Shown one piece after another: positions 35,047 through 45,448 of a stretch of 64,000 bases of DNA. The DNA lies in assembly GCA_035048815.1 (NCBI GenBank), contig JAUCBN010000042.1, positions 2,914,001 through 2,978,000 of the forward strand, in the 5' to 3' direction. The stretch is from Abelmoschus esculentus (Eukaryota; Streptophyta; Magnoliopsida; Malvales; Malvaceae). Both the position numbers and the translations under genes were made by a program. How positions within the stretch are numbered: the stretch's first letter is position 1; every line of letters starts with the position of its first letter. The notes below the pieces were generated by a model. The model saw only the letters and a list, made by a program, of their open reading frames with translations. It did not search any database and had not been told where the DNA came from.

Positions 35047-37640
35047 TAGGAGAAGGAGAGAACATAACAACTGTGGTTGAATTGTTTCTTTCGATTGTAA
35101 TATTTTTGTTTATCGATCGATCTGTATCGAGTTGCATGTGTTCCGCTAGGTGTCACTAGTTCAGGGAGGCACACTTGTTTAGTGATAAAGCTAGTTCAGC
35201 GGGAAGCTACTCAACAGAAAAGATGGAGGAGTAGACGACGGTTGACAATGTTCCGAAAGTATTGAATGCAACGAAAACGTTTAAGTACTAACTGGTTTTG
35301 AACCTGACAGTCCCAAAAATTTCTCACATTCATACTAATGATCAGATATCGTCGACTATAGCCGACCGGAAGGCGAGGTTAGACTTGTTAAATTTCATCC
35401 TCAGCCAGTCTAGTATCATGGCTCCTAATGTTGCTAAGTTGGAAAAGACTTAATAACCGCAGGTGACTCTGGTGGAATGGTTAAAAAACATGGTCGGAAA
35501 CCGAAAATCGAACGCGGTAATCGATCATCTTATTAGTTAGGATTATCGAAGGGGTGATGAACCGAATCGTTTAATTTCACCCTAAAATGAGATAAGGAAT
35601 TGGTGGTGGACCATTTATTGTGATACAAACAATATACTTATAGAATATGCATCAACATCAAGTGAGACATTGATCCAACAGCCAGCTAATGAGATGGAAA
35701 GACCATCTTTATTCATATGGGGTTTTTCTTACCTGTGTTGCCTTGTCGGAAATGAAACATCTGGCCCAGAGACAATAGGATGGTTGAGTTTGCTTTGTTT
35801 CCACCGTTAGTGGCAAAAGCATACTTTGGGGCCATGGAGCCTAACGATGACATTAGGCGTGTTTGAACTTTACTTGGGTGTGAATGTTGAGTGAAAATTT
35901 AATCTTATAAAAAGATTAAATTAATGAATTTAAAGTTCTTTAAATTTTTGTATGACTCGATTAAAATTATTATTAATATAAATATAAAAGAGTAAATTTA
36001 AATATTTAAGTATTCAATATTTCTTATTTATAAATAAAAATAAATTATATACATATTATACATTGAAAGTGATGCCAGAGGTCACGGTTAAAGGAACGAT
36101 TATTGTTTTTAGAGGTTACGGGTTTGAGCACCAATGATGCCAGTAGAGTGATTGAACGATCAATATCAAATGATAAAGATTATATTTTAGAACAGATACT
36201 ACTATAATCATTATTAGCTAATTCAAAAAAAATTAAAAATTACTAAAAATTTAATAATTTATTTTTTCGCATTAAAAATAAATATAATAATTTCTTTATA
36301 CATAAATTAGGTTTAATTGTTGTTGTTTTCTCCATCATTATATTTTAGTTTTTTTCGTTGTTGACAATAACATCAGTTGTATGTTATTTATCGGTCACTA
36401 ATTATTTTAAAAAACTTATAAAATATATTTTATTCTTAATATATTTTTTTTAAAATTTTAAATCTCTTCTACTTATATATCTTACTATATTTTTTTATTT
36501 GAGAAATTAAAACATTTGAAAAATTTTATTTCATCGTTATATATTAAAAATTATCCATTATAAAAACATTCTGAATATTTTAAAATTATTTCAACAAAAA
36601 TAATAGTCTAGATCATGTCTAAACATGATAAATGTGTGATTTATTCTAAAGAGACTTCTTTATTTATTTTTGTTTATTGCTTCATTATTTATTTATTTTC
36701 TAGAACGTTCATGTGGATCGTGGCTTTCCCCTGTAAGAAAATTCGTGTGCGGCACCATAAAGCAATAGAATCAGCAAGAGCCGTCGGGTTTGGGCTAACA
36801 AAAAGAAGAAAAGGTAAAAACAACGTGCGCCAAGACTGACCATTTCTGAAAAAGAAAACAACTAAAAAGATTGAGGTTAAAATAAACAAATAGTCACTAA
36901 ACTAAACTGAAATTATTTTATTAGTCATTAAACTTTCAAATTTTACAAAATAATCATTAAAATTTTAATTCATAATATTATCATTAAATTTATCAAAATA
37001 TAATAAAAAATACTTAAACTTATAAAAAATATCACCAATAAAAACCATTTTATAATTGAATAAAATATTTAGTGACTATTTTATAACTTCCCAAATTTTA
37101 GTGTGACTATTCTGTATTTTACCCAAAGATTAAATTGCCGTGTTTAGATGGTCATGTTTGGAACAAAGAACCGTATTCCAGGCGTCAAGCTTCTCCTTTT
37201 ATTGACTATTAAAAAGTAAGCTTAAAAGTGCGTTTCGTATTTGCCGTGCTTTTATGACTTTTTCTATAATTAAATTATTAATTAATTAATTTAAATTTAA
37301 TATTTACAAATATTTATTATAAAATGACTTTATCAAATTAATTATTTTATTCATAATATAATCATTATTGTTAAAATTTAAAATTCATATATCAATTTTT
37401 ATAAATTTTAATTTATTAAATTAAATTTATAAATTTTAAACTCTATATTATATTTTCTTTAATTAATATTTAATTAATACATCTCATTTTTCGTAAAGAA
37501 GGGGGGAAATATCGTACTAAACGCAGTGATGGTCCCTTGGAAACATACAGCTGGCACGGCAAAACCATGACCGTTAGATTTGATGTGTGGGGCGTGGGGT
37601 AGGGCCCAGTGAAAGATAAAATTCCAGCCGACGGGGTTTT
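35047..37640. other. Intergenic DNA, no gene seen
   Basis: The first 800 bp are moderately GC-balanced, but all frames are broken and nothing is recognisable. The remainder is AT-rich. It includes the TIR element at 36874-37124. The small ORF at 36615-36839 has no family character. Confidence 0.55.
36874..37124. mobile_element. Short TIR element (MITE-like)
   Basis: The left end GGTTAAAATAAACAAATAGTCACTAAA matches the inverted right end GGGTAAAATACAGAATAGTCACACTAAAA imperfectly (both quoted as approximate blocks of TIR). The interior is AT-rich with repeated ATCATTAAA and no ORF. About 250 bp. Confidence 0.5.
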
Positions 37641-37648
37641 TATAAATC
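37641..37648 (+). promoter_or_regulatory. Candidate TATA box of BPS1-like gene
   Basis: TATAAATC lies about 250 bp upstream of the leader-intron donor. It is followed by a C/A-rich leader (CCACTTTCCATCAATC) consistent with a transcribed 5' UTR. Confidence 0.45.
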
Positions 37649-37891
37649 AAAATACGACAACATCTTTTCTATGAAAAAACCCTCCACTTTCCATCAATCA
37701 TTGTCCTCCACGTTGTATTCCGTGACGAAATACCTGTGACAGGCTGTGGTTTAATCAACACTCTCATCTTCAACCACCACACAAAATAAAAAGGAGATAA
37801 TACCACATATTTCAAAGACGACATTTCAACGAAGATCAAATACACTACGCGTTTGAAGATTTCATAGAAATTCCACGAAGTACTAAATCAG

Positions 37892-38669
37892 GTAGAATTC
37901 TCCCTTTAGATTATCTTTGTGTTTTCTTTTCCTTAGATCGTTTCAATTCTCTGTTCTCCGTGCGAGATTCTGTGAAGAAACGCAATCTCTTAGCAAAAAA
38001 TTGTAGTCGGGGATTCTTAGTTTTAAGTTGTTGTGTTTGTAAGCTTCATTTGCTAACAAAGGTCTATCGACTTGTCTATAATTGTTCACTTCTGTTCAGA
38101 TTTAAAGATCTAATACCAGGTACAGGATATATGCATATAATTGGTTTATTTACTCTTAGATTTATTTTGACTTTATGTTTGTGTATCACGTTGTGATAGC
38201 TTTTATTAGATCTGTGATCTGCCTTTTGTTTACGTGTTTATGCCTTTGGACGTTGAAGATCTGTGTTTAAATATGTGGTTTTAGTGTTTTCTTAGAATTT
38301 TAGGTTGAGAATGAATTCATTTTGTGTAGAAATAACGTGGATGTTTCTCCTAATATTCAGGGAAAGAACTATCTAGAATTTAAAGAACTATGACAGTTCT
38401 TGGTTTACTATCATGTGATCTTACTCGTGTATTTGTCATGATTTTGGTAAAAAAATATTGATCTTTAGCACGGTCTATCATTTGTCTTAATCCACAAATT
38501 CAGCTTATGAAATTGGTTATGTTTGAGAGGAACACCTTGATCTTTGTGTCCCGGAAATAATGGTTTGTTTTTGTTATGGAGATTATGGCTTTAAGACATT
38601 TCCTGTTCTTGTGATTATAAAGATTATTACGAGGCCTGATGATTGAATTTATTATTTTATGTTTTGTAG
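37892..38669 (+). promoter_or_regulatory. Leader intron in the BPS1-like 5' UTR
   Basis: Donor AATCAG|GTAGAATTCTCCC at 37891/37892 and acceptor TTTTGTAG|TTTATACATC at 38669/38670 remove 778 bp ending 13 nt before the ATG at 38683. The stretch is T-rich, as plant introns are. Leader introns of this size often raise expression, but this is inference. Confidence 0.6.
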
Positions 38670-38682
38670 TTTATACATCAAG

Positions 38683-39744
38683 ATGAGCCATCCTCAGGAA
38701 CCAAATCGCCCCTTCTTCCATTTTGGAAATCCTTTCCGTATGATATCACCCAAGGGTTCTCAGTTGTCTCCAAAACTTCTTTCGTTATTAAACACTTTTG
38801 AGGCCACCTTATCAGAGAGGCTGAAAAAACTTGTGCCCAAAGATAAGGGCGACATCCTCAGTTTATCGTGGATGAAACTAGCAATGGAGTCACTTTCCGA
38901 GATTCATTGCGACATAAAAAACTTGATAACTGATCTTGACCTCCCTGTGACTGTTTGGGATGAAAATTGGATGGATGTGTACTTGGATATCAGTGTGAAG
39001 CTGCTTGACATTAGTAATGCTTTTACCTCCGAGCTTACACGGCTCAACCAAGGCCATCTCATGCTTCAGTATGTCTTGCATAAGTTGGAGTCCGACTGCC
39101 CAGAGAAGTTCACACGGGCTTCTTCCTCACTTGATAGCTGGAAGCAGCATATTAACTCCAAAAATCCCAGAGTTGAGATTTGCCAACCAATCCTGGACAG
39201 CCTTGTGGAATCACTGAACTTGCCGAAGGTTAAGAACTCATCCAAAGGAAAGGTGTTGATGCAAGCTATGTATGGAGCTAAGGTGGCAACTGCGTACATA
39301 TGTAGTGTCTTCACTGCAGCTTTCTCTGGTTCTGCCGAGAATTTGTTAGATTTAACCGTTCCTAACACACTACCATGGGCACAAGTTTTTTCGGATGTCC
39401 AATCCACTGTGACTGTAGAAATTAGAAATGTATTTTCTTGCAGAAAATTTACAGTTCTAAGAGAACTTGAAGCTGTCGATGCATGCGTCAACAAATTGTC
39501 TCCCTTGCTCCAAGATGGAGTGGATCCTAGTGAAAGGGATTCATTCAAGAACTCTGTTTCGGATTTGAGAACAACGGAAGAGAAACTAGCGCAAGGGCTG
39601 GATAATCTTTCGAAGGTAGTAGATAGCTTTTTCAAAATAGTTTTGATGGGTCGTGATGCCTTGATTTGTAATCTAAGAAATGCCGGTGGTGCTGCCCAAA
39701 ACTCAATGATAGGGAAAACTGTAAAAGAGCAACTTGTGAGGTGA
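38683..39744 (+). CDS. BPS1: BPS1-like protein
   Basis: A member of the plant BYPASS1 family. In Arabidopsis BPS1 prevents overproduction of a root-derived mobile signal that arrests shoot growth; the biochemical activity is unknown. A single coding exon of 353 residues with the family N-terminus MSHPQEPNRPFFHFGNPFRMISPKGS. Further family blocks are ILSLSWMKLAMESLSEIH, WDENWMDVYLDISVKLLDI, ELTRLNQGHLMLQ and an alpha-helical C-terminal half. The open frame extends 8 codons upstream, but those codons lie across the leader-intron acceptor, so the ATG at 38683 is the right start. Normal length, no lesion. Confidence 0.92.
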   Translation: MSHPQEPNRPFFHFGNPFRMISPKGSQLSPKLLSLLNTFEATLSERLKKLVPKDKGDILSLSWMKLAMESLSEIHCDIKNLITDLDLPVTVWDENWMDVYLDISVKLLDISNAFTSELTRLNQGHLMLQYVLHKLESDCPEKFTRASSSLDSWKQHINSKNPRVEICQPILDSLVESLNLPKVKNSSKGKVLMQAMYGAKVATAYICSVFTAAFSGSAENLLDLTVPNTLPWAQVFSDVQSTVTVEIRNVFSCRKFTVLRELEAVDACVNKLSPLLQDGVDPSERDSFKNSVSDLRTTEEKLAQGLDNLSKVVDSFFKIVLMGRDALICNLRNAGGAAQNSMIGKTVKEQLVR

Positions 39745-40329
39745 ATCATATGAATGTAATGAAGCTAAACCCTTCTGTCAACAGATGGTTTAAGTATGAT
39801 GCCTTCTGTTTTCTAATTAGTTGACATATACGACCGTTGTGTTATACTAGTATGAGTTGTGTGTGTCGTAAGGTGGTGTCTTACGGTAGTAATCACTTGG
39901 TTGTACATGTATCCTTGTCATCCTATATTAAAAGTTATATAAAAGGTTCATATTTCTTTGCAAATGTTAAGTGCTTGATATATATTTTTCATTTGTTATT
40001 CTAACCAATTTTGCCTTTTCAGTTTTGGCAATTTTTGACATGCATACTGTATTCTGTATAACGTAGATGACTCGTGAATTCTTAGTGCTGTTCCCTATTT
40101 GCAATGTTTATGTTCCTGCCATAAATTTCATTGAATGTTAACAAAATTAAGGAATTGATGAAGGTCGTTTTAAATTAGCTTTCTGAGATAAACTCAGATG
40201 TTGCTGGAAGGGTGATGTGGTGTTCTGTTCTTAATCGCATGTGTGATCACGGACTGGACTTAACTATTGTCCCTCTGACGACCTGGTGGCTAATGGTATC
40301 CAGTATCCTTTTTTACTTTTCTTTTGCAG
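39745..40329. other. BPS1 3' flank
   Basis: T-rich 3' UTR and flank of the BPS1-like gene (AATGTAAT and similar poly(A)-type signals near 39750 and after). No other gene seen. Confidence 0.5.
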
Positions 40330-40763
40330 GAGTATGTGAGGAGTCTGTTGCTATCGCCATGCACGAGTGGTGTGATGGATGGGCACCACTTGAAGGTAAC
40401 ATGGTTAGGCCCAATGTTGAAGGTGGTGCTTTCTGCCACGAGGACAGATTGGGGGGGATAGGAGTGATTGCCGGGGACAATGAGGGGTTTGTTTTGGGAG
40501 GTTGTGCACAGGCCATCAGATGGTTTGACACTCTGGATTTGGAGGCCAGTGCTATCACTATTGAGTTGAAGTTCGCCATATCCCTAGTTTTTTTGGACAT
40601 CATCAGGGAAGGGGATGCATATGAGGTGATTACCAACCTGAAGCATGACAGACTAAACCGTTCGGTACCGGGACAGTTCCTTGAGGCAACACATTTTCAG
40701 CAGATTGAACTTTGCTTCATCAATTTTCACTGGATAAACCAAATCGGGACTTGTTTGTACTGA
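40330..40763 (+). CDS. Retroelement-type RNase H-like domain ORF
   Basis: An open frame (first ATG at 40212, domain from about 40360) matches the RVT_3/RNase H-like pattern common at the end of plant LINE-type polyproteins. Blocks: WAPLEGNMVRPNVEGGAF, GGIGVIAGDNEGFVLGGCAQ, ITIELKFAISLVFLDIIREGDAYEVITNL. In active copies the first block reads NVDGA; here Asp is replaced by Glu (NVEGG), and the C-terminal part is short. It is probably a relic, or a small domesticated domain, about 600 bp downstream of BPS1. An AG at 40328-40329 (TTTTGCAG) could be an acceptor, so it could be an exon. No reverse transcriptase is nearby. Confidence 0.6.
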
Positions 40764-40926
40764 ACTTTTAGTTTTTTATTTGGTTTATCTGGTTGAAGTT
40801 CATATTTATGTAATGAACGATGCTATTCACATTGCTTGTAATGTGATACATTCATAAGATAATTAAGTAGCAGAAAATGAAAAGCTCCCAAGTATGAGAA
40901 CTCTTTGGTACATTGCTAGTATCTGG

Positions 40927-42447
40927 TCACATGTAATTCATCCTGAAGGTACAACTTTTGAGAACCACTTGATCGATGGACAAAGGCTCTGCCGGAAAGT
41001 CGCAAGCCGCGAGTTTCTCTGGCCCTTGATCCGGTAGTTGGTCACATGGCCGAGGACTTACACCACTTGTGATCCCCTCAATGTCAGTGCAAGTCCACGG
41101 CACCTTCTTAGCCTTGGCAGCCATTCCAATCGTAACATTGGATATGCAGATTTGAGTAAAAGGGTCACCTTCAATCCCTTCCAACCTTCATCCCAACCAC
41201 TCTTTACTGCAATACAGTCATCTCCTGATACTATGTAGCTGTCCTCAATTCTTACATTCGTGCAAGAATCTGACCATAAAATCAAACACAAAACAACAAC
41301 CAGAGATCAACAACTTAAATGTCTGGAAAATCATTGTTGTCTTGAGACTTCAAAAAAACAATACCTGGATTGATACCATCTGTGTTTGGTGATGTGATTG
41401 GAGCAATAATGGTGATACCTTGCACTATAATGTTACTGCATCAAAATAAATAAAAACCAAGAATTCAATCAATCATGTCTCTCTTTATGTCCTTTCGCCA
41501 CATGGACGGACGAGATTGAAGATACCTGCTGTAAACTGGATGAACATTCCATGATGGAGAGTTGAGAAGGGTTACATTGGAGATTTGGATGTTGTCTGAG
41601 TACATGAATTCAATTAGGTAAGGTCGGGTGTATTTCAGTTTGCCCTTGTGGAAACTTTGCCACCAGAATGCACCTTGACCATCTATAGTACCATTGGCCC
41701 CTGATGATCAAAACATAATCAGGTTTGTTAATTGTAATTGTATAATGGATGCTGATACATGTAAGCACTGTTTCAGAATCTACCTGTAACAATGACATCA
41801 GTTAGATTAGTTCCAAATATAAGGCTGGCAAACCTTCCACCGGCCGCATCCCTTCCTCGACCGTATGACGGTAACGCCTTCAAAACGGGCCATTCGTTCA
41901 TGTCCTTAACCAGTTCATTAATCTCAACAGTCAGTAAGGTTAGATTAATATAATCACAACTGATAAGGTACTCTTGATATAAAATTAGATCTAACGAATG
42001 GAACCTGAGAAGCCAAGAGAACAGCATCTTTGTGAAGATAGAGAGTGAAATGGCTTGTGAGGCTAAAGCTCCCAGTGAGCCATTGTCCGGCGGGAACATA
42101 GAGCTGAGCACCGCCATCGGAAGCATACTGGCTCAGATGATTAACTGCATCTTGAAAAGCTTTCGTATTCGAAGTTTTACCATCACCGATTCCTCCGAAA
42201 TCCGTTATCGATGCAGAGAATCCCCTGCAACGCATAGCTGTGTATTCAAAGGACTCCAACACCCTCCCTTTCCTGGCCTCAACCCCACTCGGACCCAACA
42301 TAAATGCCACAAACACAAGGACTATAGCTATCCTGGTCACCTGCAAGCTCAACAAGGCAAAGTAAGCACACATTGTATGTACTAAGACCAGAAAATCATA
42401 TGTTTTTGCTTGTAAATGGATCTATCCTTATTCCTTACCAACCCCAT
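40927..42447 (-). pseudogene. GH28 polygalacturonase-like gene with central deletion
   Basis: Family members are secreted pectin-degrading enzymes of the cell wall. Minus-strand exons: 42439-42447 (9-nt mini-exon MGL), 42005-42340, 41784-41904, 41526-41700, 41365-41435 and 40927-41269. They encode a signal peptide (VTRIAIVLVFVAFMLG), FGGIGDGKTSNTKAFQDA, LPSYGRGRDA, GTIDGQGAFWW, NTDGINP and SGDDCIAVKSGW (Asp pair at about 254-255). Directly after SGWDE the sequence jumps to the C-terminal block LEGIEGDPFTQICISNVTIG, in another frame, at 41183-41192. About 100-150 codons expected between them, including the RIK motif region, are absent from the DNA. Translation would end at 41058 after roughly 49 aberrant residues. 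Likely inactive. The mini-exon start could instead be an ATG at 42373. Confidence 0.85.
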
Positions 42448-42516
42448 TGTTGGAAAATGAACTATGAAGACTTGAACTTTGGTATATGGTATGAGTAGAG
42501 AGACAAATGGTGTATG

Positions 42517-42528
42517 GTATATATAAGG
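42517..42528 (-). promoter_or_regulatory. Candidate TATA box of the GH28 gene
   Basis: Minus-strand CCTTATATATACC lies about 70 bp upstream of the mini-exon ATG at 42447, which leaves room for a short leader. The promoter therefore still looks intact although the gene is broken. Confidence 0.5.
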
Positions 42529-42529
42529 T

Positions 42530-45270
42530 AAGAATTCAACAGTTGAAATTGGATAGGCTCACTTTTTCTATTCTTTCCTGCTTCATAGTGAAGCATTATT
42601 TATCATGCTTGTAATTTTATTTTTTAATTATATAAGTAAATGAAATTTGTGGCTAGTTTTCATTGTCAACTGAACCAATAACCAAGCAACCAAGAACTGG
42701 AACACCATTTTCATTGTCTGCTTTGTAGTTAATGGAGAATCCATTAGTATACAAATGGAGTGTGAATTCTTTTTCATTTTTTTATCTTGTGGACAAAACT
42801 AGGATAGTCGGCCGGTAGTGTTGGAAAGTAGTTAATTGGGTCCACTTATTGGCTTGTTGAGGCCACTTTATTGGAGTTTGCACACAAAATTTTGGTCCCG
42901 TGAGCCTGTTGGCACTCTTGCCTCCACCCTCCACCACCATTGCCGACCCATTCAGTCACGGGTGAGGATGATAAGATAGGTAGGTAGGTCCCCCTTCACA
43001 CTCTATTCTCTTCATCATTATTAACCATGAACACCCTTATCGCACACCATCTAACTTCTACTACGACTCGAACTAGTTGGTGTCTCAAGCATGATCATCA
43101 CCCTCCCTTAGCATTGTTATGTGAACCACTCTTCGCCTTCGCTTGGGTTTATAGTTTAATGCAAAAAGGGGTAATGGGTTTTCGTGATTGTTGTTAAATT
43201 TGTTAAGGTAAATGCCATTCGTTTTAAAATATTGTAGGAAAATACAAAGAGTGGGGGTCTGAAAAAGAAGAGTCTTTTGGCCTCTTCTTGCATAATATAT
43301 ATGAGAATGTCAGAAAGTGAGGTTCACATGAGTCCCATTCTTGAGCAAGAAATCTGGCTTGTTTGAGGATACGATTTTCCTTTTCGGCTCCATTAAATCA
43401 TGTTTCTTTTTATGTCTTCAGTTAAAAAAAATAAAAAAAATTAAATTCTAATATTAATTTTCTACATCCTAAATCATAAATCCTTAATTCTGTAAACATT
43501 AGCCACAATCCCTACCTTGATTCTTAAATCTTAAATCTTAAACACACTAATTTAAAGTGGAGACATCAATAAAAATACGATTAAAAGATAAACGATTTAC
43601 ACCCGAAAACACAGTCCATTTCATATTCTTTAAACTCTAATCTCATATTTTATCTTACGATCTTTAAATTCTAATCATAATTTTTAAATTCAAAATCATA
43701 AACTTTGAATTAAATTTAAAATAAAATTCGGACACAAGCATGTCAGTTAGCTAATGGCCCAAACCGTACAAGTCTAAGAATGGAAATGTAAAATTCGGAC
43801 CACATTCATGAGGCCCACGTAAAGAAACCTAACTTGGGTCATTCAACCCATAACAAGTCAATCACAAGTTTCTACTTAAAATAAATTCAATAAGTTCTTT
43901 GTTATATTAGATCAAGTGATTTATTTTCTTGTAATTTCTCGGATTTAAACAATTTTAACTCTAAAAAATTAAAAAACAGTAGTAGGGCAATGTTTATCAA
44001 GAGTCGAGTTTGAATATATATATATATATTAAAGAATTTAAAAGATATAAACAAATATTATTATATAATCACTCGATAAAAAATCTTATATTATAGATAT
44101 GTCTTGTTACGTTATTTATGACCCTCATCAATAAAAACTATTTAGTTTAATATTTATTTATTATAAATAATTAATCTAAAATGATAAGAACATAAATATT
44201 ATTCAATAATCAAAATATAACAGTAAAAAAATAAATTTATATTTGATTAAAATCAATAGATAACATGTTAAGACCTGTAACTACGCTAGCTTCTTAGAAC
44301 AGGTTTAGATCACTTTATAGTGTTTGAATTCGTCGGTCGTTATTTTTTCGGAAAACAACAACAAGATGATCTTTAATAATAACACTAATATAACAATCAT
44401 GAACAGTTTTTTTTATATTTGTCTATCACTAAAATATAAAAAAATATGGAGAAAAAAGTTTTACGACACTTGTTTAAAACTTAAAGAGAATAGCATAATA
44501 TTTTTTTAATTAATTTTTTAAAATCATAAAATTTTTCATTATGAAAAGAGCTTCGATCTGTGACTTCAATTTTTAAAATTTTTAAATTTTTCTTATTCAA
44601 CCGTCGATTAATCATCACTATCCGTCCTTTTCTTTCGTTTATCTTACAACCAATAGTTCTAACCTTATACGATAAAAAATTAACGAATGAATGACCAAAC
44701 GAACTTTAACATTAAACGAAACGAATAAAATTTAAACATAATGATGTGATATTCAATGACGATACAGGGAAAATTTAAGGATTTATTTTTTTTTAAGTTT
44801 TGAGTGGTTTTAAATCAATTTTTTAATTTTTTAAAATAAAATTTAAACAAAAACAATAAATATACCATGTGCCGTGCAATGATGGAATAAGTTATTAATG
44901 GTTATTATAAAAACTTAGAATAATTATAAAATATAATATTAGACATCTACTTAAGTTAAAATCTATTTTAAGAATTAGATCTATAAAAAAAATCAAACAC
45001 TTATTTAATGATTAAATTATTAAAAATAATATATATTTTTAAAAATTTAAAACATAAATAAAATAAAATTTTTAAAATATTTTTTTTACAATTATTGGAT
45101 TTTTAAAAAAATAAGAAAATCAACGAATAATATCAGTAAAAGGAAAAATAACCAGAAAAGGAAAATCGAAATTATAGTCGAACACGAAAAGGCTAAGAAA
45201 ATTGTATTAAACAAGGAGACTTCTTTCGAGAAGCGATGTCGTTTTGGCTTCTGTTCGCAGCTACTTCAGC
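42530..45270. other. AT-rich intergenic DNA, no gene seen
   Basis: No exon recognised on either strand. It contains a (TA)n run near 44016-44031 and many AT-rich low-complexity tracts. The ORF at 44324-44509 is composition-driven. Confidence 0.6.
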
Positions 45271-45274
45271 TTCC

Positions 45275-45284
45275 ATATATATAG
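45275..45284 (+). promoter_or_regulatory. Candidate TATA box of the DUF604 gene
   Basis: TATATATAGG lies about 170 bp upstream of the ATG at 45449. Confidence 0.45.
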
Positions 45285-45448
45285 GCCATCTTCAGCTTTA
45301 ATTCATTTGCCCAGTTGTTAGATGAGAAAACAATTTTCCTTTACTCACCAGCATCTGGGTTTAAATTTTCTCAGCATCCAAACATAAATATAATCATTTC
45401 CCGAGATTTGATTCTGTGGGGTGCCCTTTTTTAGTTTGAATCCAGACC

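Noticed and set aside
38659..38682. An eight-codon longer N-terminus for BPS1
   Set aside because: Those codons overlap the leader-intron acceptor at 38668-38669, and family members start at MSHPQ/MARPQ.
39066..39749. 227-residue minus-strand ORF opposite BPS1
   Set aside because: It is an antisense shadow of the BPS1 coding exon.
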